Assembly (NCBI RefSeq): GCF_036785885.1 | Contig: NC_092312.1 | Span: forward strand, 21,594,001 to 21,658,000 | Length of the DNA stretch: 64,000 nucleotides | From: Coffea arabica | Lineage: Eukaryota > Streptophyta > Magnoliopsida > Gentianales > Rubiaceae | Direction: 5' to 3' | Shown here: positions 56,401-64,000 of the stretch, piece by piece | Layout of the letters: each line of letters starts with the position of its first letter | How positions within the stretch are numbered: the first letter of the stretch is position 1 | Program-made: the position numbers and the translations under genes | Notes under the pieces: model-generated | The model's database searches: none | Seen by the model: only the letters and a program-made list of their open reading frames with translations | What the model was told of the DNA's origin: nothing

Positions 56401-57770
56401 ACAAATTCTGAATGGAAATATGCCATTTTTTGAAACCTATACCAGAGAACCCTTATTCTTCAACTCTTTTACATCCATTCTGGTGAATTTGAAAAATTTA
56501 AATAGCTGAAACTTGTGTAACAGAATTCATCAATTATATAATGACTTAAATTTGTTAAAGAATTTTGGATTGTAAGATTACAATAAACTTTTTGAACATT
56601 CTGCAATAATTTACTTAAGAGGAAGAAAATTGCTCATGTCGTCAAGAAATCCTGGATGTTTGACAAGATCTGCATTTAACATATCCAGTTTAGAGGGCAA
56701 CTTATATAGATTTCTGTATAATATTGGAATGATCTTTTTGAGCATTCTGCAAATAATATACTAAGTAGAATATGATAATCTGGAAAACCCGATGTTTGAA
56801 AAGACTCCGGATGCAGTTTAGATTTGTCAGTGCCTCTCAGAAATCTGCCCCTTGGCTTTACCTTAGGCTTAGAGATGGCTTGCTGGATTGGTCTATTTTT
56901 ATCTATTGATTTTCATTCTGAATTTTTGTGTCCAAAGCTTGGTTTTGACTTTCTTGGTTTTGCATCTGCATCACCGCATGAAGCTGCAGCCGGGGAAAAC
57001 TTCATTGACAGAGTTTTCATTATGGGTCTATGGAGACTGCATTTTGGAGATCTCTTTTGTATGTGGATAGGATTATATGTTATTTTAAAGTTTCTTTTAT
57101 GCAAAAAAAAAAAGAAAAGAAAAAGAAAAAAAGATGTTAAATTTGTTGTATGTTGTTGACGTAAAACATATCTTGCATCTGAAATATTTTCATTGTGTAA
57201 TTATTTGATTTGGTATTTCAAAACTCATTCATTGTCGTAATAAGATTTTGGACACGAGATAATGGCTTGTTTCTCTTATCAGTTATATGTAGATCTTTAG
57301 TGCATATTGTGTTAAATCCTGTATCTCTTGCTATTATGTAGTCATCTTTATCGTGTTGAATCCTATTTCTCTTGCTATTATGTGGTCGTTTCTATATTTT
57401 ATAATTAAATAGGCTTCTTATCCGACACAGTTGAGTATTGCTCTCAAAAAGTTGAGCTTCCTCTTGAATTTGTTTATGAGTGGCACATATTTTATGCACA
57501 TCAAATCATGGCAAATACAGTTAGTCGATGCAAGATGACGTTACAGGGTATATATTACTTTGAAATTTATGACATTGCCAATCGTATTCCATTAGTAGGT
57601 AAAGCAAAAAATAACCTTTCGTCACTTAGTCACTAAGTTAAAATTGTGGCTTATTTTCACTGCTTAATAAAATCACAAAAACCTAATCCTAAAGATTTTG
57701 GTGCACCTTTATATAACTTGTCATGCTTATTATCTAAATTTGAATAATTGGACATTTCTGGGCAAGTCTA
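53500..57770 (+). other. Exon-like fragments of an unrecognised transcript or captured DNA
   Basis: The tract looks like a leader (CT-rich, several tiny ORFs, then an ORF starting MGSRQKRAG at 53777 that meets a GTAATC donor-like site after eight codons). Further exon-like islands have plausible splice borders: 55453-55590 (GNDHTLGFVTGGSAHVQ, then STKECESLGLTGLALCLDLL) and 57412-57547 (CSQKVELPLEFVYEWH). A 95-codon ORF from 56875 (MACWIGLFLS) ends in a Lys-rich tail from an A-rich tract. I could not join these into one frame and recognise no family. Possibilities are a long non-coding RNA, a decayed gene, or fragments carried by the Helitron ending at 57808. Confidence 0.3.
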
Positions 57771-57776
57771 AAAGTT

Positions 57777-57808
57777 ACACCGCGCATCGCGCGGTGTTAT
57801 CCTCCTAG
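57777..57808 (+). mobile_element. Helitron 3' terminus (hairpin plus CTAG)
   Basis: The perfect 9-bp hairpin ACACCGCGC-ATC-GCGCGGTGT (57777-57797) is followed after 7 bp by CTAG (57805-57808) and then T. A GC-rich hairpin just before CTRR, with insertion before T, is the defining 3' end of Helitrons. The element therefore extends leftward. Its 5' end (A then TC...) is not certain; TCTAGTCTATTGGGG at about 52736 is one weak candidate, which would make the element about 5 kb. No Rep/helicase is seen, so it would be non-autonomous. Confidence 0.7.
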
Positions 57809-59005
57809 TGTAACTTCTAAGCTTCAAAGAATGGAGATTTTACTACCAACAGTCAATTACACTCAATTGTCTAGGCCCCACTTGAAATTTGGTGGTGGAG
57901 TTCTTGGTAGGAGGTGAAAAATACAAATCAGTCCCTTTATTGATTTAAGTGACACTTTATCACTTATAGTTTAGACTGTTTAGTAGTAGTTAGTACAATT
58001 AGGGGACCACCGGACATCTCCTTAGTGACTACCAGCAGGGCCGCCGGAGGGCGTCACACGAACAAAAGCTAAATTAGTTTTGTTTAATTTAAAAAAAAAA
58101 AAAATCAACCTTTAGCCGCCAATAAGTAGTAATGACTAATAAGTTCAAGCATTAAAATTATAGATTTGAATCTGTCAATGTTTTTTGGGGCAAATTCATC
58201 ATTTTATTTGCTATTTATATATTTTTTATAATACGAATTGAAAAAGTTATTTACACTTCCTTTTTTTCTAAGCACTCTTGGTATCATTTTTATTATATTA
58301 TGTTTATTTATTTGACTATATAATAAAATAAATGATTAAATTTAACTTTTACACATATAATATTATCTATTTAACAGCGATAGTGTATACACTATCAATT
58401 CGTATAAGAGTTACTCTAGAACAAATGGTAAAAAAGTAGTAAATAAAAAATGCAGTGCAAATAACATTTCTCTACGAATTAACCAACTTGTTTGTTTGCA
58501 CGATATTTGGATGAATGTTTTCCTTCATAGGCGTTGAATACAGATTGATTTGTTTTCTTTCATAGGCGTTGAATAGAGATTGATTAGTTAACATGCGACT
58601 TGGTTTTTATCATGTTTTTGTTAAATTGAATTTTCAAAAAAAAAAAAAAATCTTCCATCTGTCCCCACCCTTCCAACTCCATTGTCAAATTGAAATTAAA
58701 TTTAAAAAGTAGCTAAATATAGGAGAGTAATAAACATGAATTGAATGCATTGAATTGGCCAATTAAGTAAACTAATAATTGCTCATTAGACATGTTAGAA
58801 AATTCTGTTAATGAATCGAACAACTTTGGGCAAACACAAATTTATTGTTGTTGCAGTTTTGTTACTTGATGATTTATCTAATATTCTTAAAGGAAAGGAC
58901 GGGCAAAATGTATTTTCAGCCTAGCTTAAAATTTCATACTAGCCATTAATGCCTCACTTCTTTAGTCTAATAAAGATATATTTCTGAAGTGCCAGATAGC
59001 TAAAC
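57809..59005. other. Intergenic, with a palindromic repeat at 58340-58415
   Basis: AT-rich spacer. It contains the perfect 18-bp palindrome with half-site GATAGTGTA at 58379-58396 in a context like the repeat at 20043-20178, and a tandem CATAGGCGTTGAATA-type duplication near 58520-58580. No gene is seen. Confidence 0.45.
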
Positions 59006-59447
59006 TAGGGGTGCAAATGAACCGAGCGATTTGTGAGTTGCTCACGAGCTGATCGGTTAAATGATCAACTCGACTTGACATTGATCGGGTTCGAGTTGAT
59101 CACAAGCAGCAAGTATTGATTATTTTTTGTTAAGGTTGATAGCTTGTCGAGCCTTATCGAGCAGTACATATAACCTATAAAAAATTATATTTATAATATA
59201 TATACACACACATTAGTGTATAGTAAATTACATATATAGGTATTAAGTTATTGTAAATTTTTAAAATACCTCCTTTTTCTAATTCAACTCAATACATCGA
59301 GTTCGAGTTTGTTCGAGCTCAAACGAATCGAAATCGAGCATCTAGAAAAAGTTAGCGAATCAAGTTTGATCTGTAGAATTTTAAGCTCGATTGAGTCGAG
59401 CTCGAGCACAGTACTGTTCAGAATCGACACGACTCGTTGCACCTCTA
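59006..59447. mobile_element. hAT-like MITE with TAGGGGTGCAA ends
   Basis: 442 bp. The left end TAGGGGTGCAA and right end TTGCACCTCTA pair at 10 of 11 positions. The flanks AGCTAAAC (58998-59005) and AATTGAAC (59448-59455) may be a worn 8-bp duplication (5 of 8). The interior is rich in GAGCTCGAG/CTCGA blocks at both sides with an AT-rich middle. ORFs at 59284-59509 lie in these blocks and are not genes. Confidence 0.65.
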
Positions 59448-61325
59448 AATTGAACGGCAAAGACATTAAAAAAACAAAATGGATGTTTCATCTCAAAAGT
59501 TTCACTTAAGTATTACGTATGCAAAACCTAGTTTTGGTGCCTATTTTATCTCCTTGAAGTTGGCATTGTTGGAATTTTCTGAATATTGTGACGGTCATAT
59601 GAACTCGTGTAGTAGTTGGAGAACTTTCTTGAATTGACTTGAAATCAATGCGTTTTTTCTGAGCTTAATTACGCGTATAAAAAATTTCATGCTACTAAGG
59701 ATACTAATAATTTCAGTTAGCCCCTTTCTTATATTGTTAAGTAACAAATTACTTATTTCGTCAAGTTGCTATTATTATTGTCTATAGCCAGGGGAGGTAT
59801 GTGTAATTCTCTTTAACAATGAAGGCAGCTCGATGAAATTATCAAATGCTTTAGGGAGGTTTCTACAATTATTCATTATTACACCGTCAAAATTTGTCAT
59901 TGATGATCTCATCTTGACAAAAGTCAGGTTTGAATTTTCTCAAAGCCCAAGTTACGCAGTCAAGTCAACAGCTTACCATTTTCTAAACAGACACCTTAGT
60001 TACCATATTGCCCCTGCAGTGACCCCGTCAACAATTTAAATACCTATTTAATTTTAGGTTACGCTTTTTGGCACATTAATAAAATGTTTCACAACTTTAA
60101 ATGAAATTTAGGTTACGCTTTTTGGCTACAAAAAGACTGTGGTAGTAATCATTTGAAATTGATGTTGGAGTGCATTTATCAATTCCAGCCTTTCTATTTT
60201 GGATTTAGTTTCCTTTGCGAGAATTCATTATTCTATTTAGTGTTAGTTGGAGAAAGAAACAAATGTAACTACAAGCATTTTAAAGCTAATTTATAAAAAA
60301 AAAAAGGTTTTTTTTTTGGCATTAACTAAACTAATAGAATAAGGCCTCAACTTTTTCCAAAAGAGGGTTGGTAGGGAGGTAGATTTTACATTTTAGTGAA
60401 ATATATATATATATATCCTATATTTCTTCTAGTTGATTACAAGCTTGTTTGGATTACTATTTTTCGAAACTTTTATAGAAAATATATATTATAGTAATTT
60501 GATATATGTGAGGTGATTGAAAAATATATTTATTAAAAATATAACAATTTTTTGGAGAAACATTATTGTAATCTAAATAAGATAAATCATTCATAATCGT
60601 GATAAGCACGATTTAAAATTAAGTATCAAAATATACAATAATGTACTCATTGATAAATAAGGAGTTGGCCATCACATTAATTGCGAGGTGAGAAGTCAAT
60701 GGTTCGAATTTTACCTTCCATTAATGTGTTTTAATACGAGATTTGTTCTAAATTCATATGGATGGCACTCGTATAGTGATCTGATAGCGCGGTTCAATCC
60801 CTATACCGTTACGATAAATAAAAAAAAAAAAGTACAATCAACGTCATTAAGCGTACATAAATGGCACATTGTCTTGAAAATTGTCACCTACAATTCAAAT
60901 AAATATTTGAAGCAACTTTTGGGAGTCTGTCTCGTTTACTTAGACCTTCTGGATGTTCTTACCCCAAAACCAAAACCAAAACACAAAAAACTTTCCCAAA
61001 ATATTAACTTTTATAATCCCCAAAAAAACCTTAATAATAATAATACTACTCCTATTTAGCCACTGGAAAAGTTTACAACCTTGCACTGTACGTCGTACAA
61101 CCTTCCTAACATAAAATCCTAAATCCTAAAATTACGTTCCAAGCATTCCACCCATCATCGTTGCTCTTCAGACTTGCGTATGAATCAATTTCTTACACCC
61201 TTCACTTCGACCTCCTCACGTAAACCCTCATTTATACAATCACAATTTTAATTTCCCGGAAAAAAAATCTGTTGTTGTTGTTGTCGTAGAAGAATTATTG
61301 GTGTTATTTTATTGTTTTGATTATT
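59448..61325. other. Intergenic and promoter of the DHHC gene
   Basis: AT-rich spacer. A segment at about 60441-60585 (TTGTTTGGATTACTATTTTTC to ATTGTAATCTAAATAAG) resembles the MITE at 10530-10678. A TTAGGTTACGCTTTTTGGC stretch is repeated at 60055 and 60108. The last 200 bp before 61326 are the likely DHHC promoter and leader. An ORF at 60688-61059 is unrecognised and Lys/Asn-rich. Confidence 0.4.
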
Positions 61326-63179
61326 ATGTATAGATCTGGAGCAGTGATGGCGTGGAATGTTTTCAAATTTTGTGCGGCCTTGAGAGGGCTGGGCTCGATC
61401 ATGATTTTAGTCGTCCTAGGAGTTGTCGGCGTCACCTATTACGCCGTCGTTGTTTGTAATTATGCTCCCGCCCTCGTCGACGGTGACCTAGATTCGCTCA
61501 TCGCCGTTGCCGTGTTGATCTTGTTCCATTCTTTGGTAATTCACTAATTTATGATTTTGTCTTCTTTTTTTATTTTTCAAGTTATTTTATTTCTGGGTGT
61601 CGGTGGTATGCTTTGATATTGTCTTAACTGAATGACAATTAGCTGAAAATAAAAGAGAATTGAGTTGATTACGCAGTTATGTGTAGGGAAATTTGATGTA
61701 TCGTGTATTAAAAATGTTGACTTTGATTAGCCATGATAGTTGACTTCTGTTTCTAGGTTTTGGATGTGTGCATTTGTAATTTTATGCGCGTTTTTAGTTA
61801 AATGAGAATTTGCTCAGCTGGAATTAAGGAGAGCTGAGTTCACTTTTTGGGTAATCTTTTGGAATTTGCTGATTGTTTAATGAAAGTGTTAACTTTGATA
61901 ATTCTTATCTTTGTTGATGTCATTTATTATTATTATTTTTTATGTTTGGTTATTGATGTTTTTCTGCAAGTTTAGCCAATTGAGATTTTGTTTAGCCTGA
62001 AGTGAGGAGAATTGAGTTGATTATGTGGGCATTTTGGGGATCTTTCTCTTTTTTGTGTGATAAAAATGTTAACTTTAAAACTTATCTTTGTTTTCTTGTG
62101 CTCTAAGCCTTGGTCTACTTAATCATGGTTGAAGGAGCTAATAGAGAAAGGAAGAAAGAGGACATTATTGACCAATTTATTGTCTTTGGCACTCCACTTT
62201 TTGGACAACATTGGAGTGCCAATATCATGGCAGCTTTGTGGGTATTGGCATTTTTGTTGGGATGTGTTGGAGAGGCTATATATTCTCTTTCGGTTTATTT
62301 CTTTGGAGGAGGCTGTCTTGAGGAAAATTTAGCCGATTTTATTTATCAGCAACAAGTTTTTTTATGAAGCGTGGATATATTGGAGTGCCTAAACTTTTTA
62401 GTGATTCGGTGTTGAGTTTTAGGCAGCTTTGGCTGGACATATTGGAGGAACAGAAGGTTTTAATACTTTACCCTTTCTTCTTAACGTGCTCATTTTGTTA
62501 GTCTCTAAGATAGTTCATGGCGCAGTTTTGTCTGACATTGTCATTAAATGAATCAAAATTGAATTTTTTATGTGTTGTTTCGGTAACTTAGCACTTGTGA
62601 TTTGAAGAAAGGGAAAGATTGGCAAAAAAGTCAAGATATTTGATTTACTTTTTGAATTCAGTTCAGGTTGTTGAAGTCTGAAACTGTCTGAATTTATAAT
62701 TTCCTTTTAATGGTTGTAAGTAGGGTTGGTTTAAATTTTGTGTGACAGTGGAAGCTAAATCTTATGATATGGTCATGCAGTTGGTGATGCTGTTATGGAG
62801 TTATTTTTCGGTTGTTTTCACGGATCCAGGCAGTGTGCCTCCAAATTGGAGGCCTGAATTGGATGAAGAAAGAGGAGATACTGACCCTTTGACGGAATCA
62901 GAATTTGGGACAGCATCATCCGACCCTGTCAACCTGAGAGTGAGATATTGTAGAAAGTGCAACCAGTTTAAACCACCTCGGTGCCATCATTGTTCTGTTT
63001 GTAAGTTTTCTTCTGTCAAAGCAAAGTCATTTCCTTGTTTTCTGTTTATTTTTGTGAAGCTGAGTTTTATTGACTTAAATCTGTTAGGTGGGAGGTGTGT
63101 CCTAAAAATGGATCATCATTGTGTATGGGTTGTCAATTGTGTTGGCGCATTAAACTACAAGTATTTCCTTCTTTTCCTG
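61326..63179 (+). CDS. DHHC palmitoyltransferase, PAT13/PAT14-like, 5' part (runs off the window)
   Basis: Protein S-acyltransferase. Three exons are in the window: 61326-61535, 62781-63000, 63088-63179 (174 codons, open at the right edge). The N-terminus [16 protein letters not shown] matches the PAT14 type; translation could also start at the second ATG (61347). Two TM segments (about 20-45 and 57-82) are followed by the DPG motif (85-87) and the Cys-rich domain, with [19 protein letters not shown] and catalytic DHHC at 152-155, then [15 protein letters not shown] leading to TM3. In Arabidopsis, PAT13/14 palmitoylate NOA1 and affect senescence and salicylate levels. Zinc-binding Cys and His are all present. 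The next exon (FYTFLE-type) was not found before 64000, so intron 3 exceeds 820 bp. Confidence 0.93.
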
Positions 63180-63227
63180 GTAGGTATTTTGATCTCATCA
63201 GATGTTGCCTTAGTCTTAATTAGATTA

Positions 63228-63291
63228 TTTTTCATTGTTTTGGTCTGATGGCAAATCAATTTTTCATTGTTTTGGTCTGATGGCAAATCAA
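63228..63291. repeat. Exact 32-bp tandem duplication in intron 3 of the DHHC gene
   Basis: TTTTTCATTGTTTTGGTCTG plus 12 bases occurs twice head-to-tail without a change (63228-63259, 63260-63291), about 50 bp after the exon 3 donor. It looks like a recent slip. Confidence 0.9.
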
Positions 63292-64000
63292 AGAGCTTTG
63301 ACTATCTGATTTCATTTGTTTTCCTCACACTTATTCTTTTATAGTGTCTACTCTTACACCTGAAAATTTCTGATTTGATAAAGTTCCGGCGTGCTTATAC
63401 TGGATCAAGTCTCTTGTTTTTTTGTGATCCACTAAATTCTGGCCCATATGCAACTCTTCGCCTTGGCACCCATCTTATGTTAAGATCCAAGTGTCAGAAA
63501 GGTTTTTTAAATTGCTCAAACACAATTGGTTGAATAAAATTGTGGACCTGATATATTAATTTGGGTTGATGGATTTTAGTTTTCATCTCCCATTTGGCAA
63601 ATTAGTTTTTTATACAAGTCTGGTCCCTCTTTGTCAAATGCATATTGTTGGATGCCAATGTTGATCATTTCAGAAATTTTCCCTAGTTACTGCACCATAA
63701 ACTGGGTGATCCTTCAGAAAATTTTGGATCAGTACTTATTTGTTGTTTTCTTTAAAAAACTGGGCTATCATTTCAGAAATGTCCCCTAGTTACTGTACCT
63801 ATTTGTTGTTATCTTGTTTTGGATTAGTACTTCACACTCGTAGTTGCCGCTTGTTCCCCCATCTAGTTAAATTCAGTGCTAAAAATTGCACTGTGGAACA
63901 CACTAGAACTGCATTTGAAGGTGCTGTATTCCAACCAGCACAATCTGTAGCTGCTGAACCACAAATTGCTAGGGTCACCTGGAACTGTCAGATAGTTAAT
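63292..64000 (+). other. Remainder of DHHC intron 3 visible in the window
   Basis: Intronic sequence with a diverged duplication: CATTTCAGAAATTTTCCCTA near 63667 and CATTTCAGAAATGTCCCCTA near 63770, both followed by GTTACTG. No coding exon is recognised. Confidence 0.5.

Noticed and set aside
62110-62367. 85-codon ORF ([18 protein letters not shown]) in intron 1 of the DHHC gene
   Set aside because: It is hydrophobic and somewhat protein-like, but the DHHC protein joins exon 1 directly to 62781 in frame, and I recognise no family.

Overview
This window is nuclear DNA from a flowering plant, almost certainly a eudicot. The evidence is AT-rich sequence, GT-AG introns of roughly 70 bp to 1.6 kb, plant-only gene families (LRR-VIII receptor kinase, KEULE, plant ABCG half-transporter, plant SDR108E reductase), a nuclear tRNA-Lys and dense short non-autonomous transposons. 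I cannot name the species from the sequence alone; an asterid is a weak guess.

Layout. 355-9398 (minus) is a complete 19-exon LRR-VIII-1 receptor-like kinase of the HPCA1/CARD1 type. 9.4-22.7 kb is a transposon-rich interval with a 3-kb TTA-flanked element, hAT-type and PIF/Harbinger-type MITEs, SINEs, purine-rich repeats and a decayed MAPKKK pseudogene. 22830-26722 (plus) is a complete 8-exon ABCG (WBC) half-transporter carrying an hAT MITE in intron 2 and a SINE in intron 5. 28064-39722 (plus) is a complete 21-exon KEULE/Sec1 gene. 41140-47712 (plus) is a complete 10-exon membrane-anchored WD40 protein related to transducin beta-like 2. A tRNA-Lys(CUU) lies at 49568-49640 (minus), next to a MULE-type MITE. 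50680-52659 (minus) is a complete 4-exon NADPH-dependent reductase of the DFR/vestitone-reductase type. 52.7-61.3 kb is intergenic, with a likely Helitron 3' end at 57.8 kb, exon-like fragments of unknown origin, and hAT and other MITEs. From 61326 (plus) a DHHC palmitoyltransferase (PAT13/14-like) begins and runs off the right edge.

Exon boundaries were set by GT-AG (one GC-AG) sites plus reading-frame phase. Summed exon lengths give uninterrupted frames for all five complete genes: 948, 675, 666, 442 and 333 residues. The genes do not form a pathway cluster; they are ordinary neighbours in a plant chromosome. Several are membrane-associated (receptor kinase, transporter, membrane-fusion regulator, ER-anchored WD protein, palmitoyltransferase), but I see no sign that this is more than chance.

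I found no previously undescribed multi-gene system. The most useful observations are splice-site oddities in the receptor kinase (a GC-AG intron, a donor built into a dinucleotide microsatellite, a strong cryptic donor in the ectodomain), two members of one hAT MITE family with perfect 8-bp target duplications (one inside the ABCG gene), a SINE family with clear target duplications, and the Helitron terminus with possibly captured fragments upstream.
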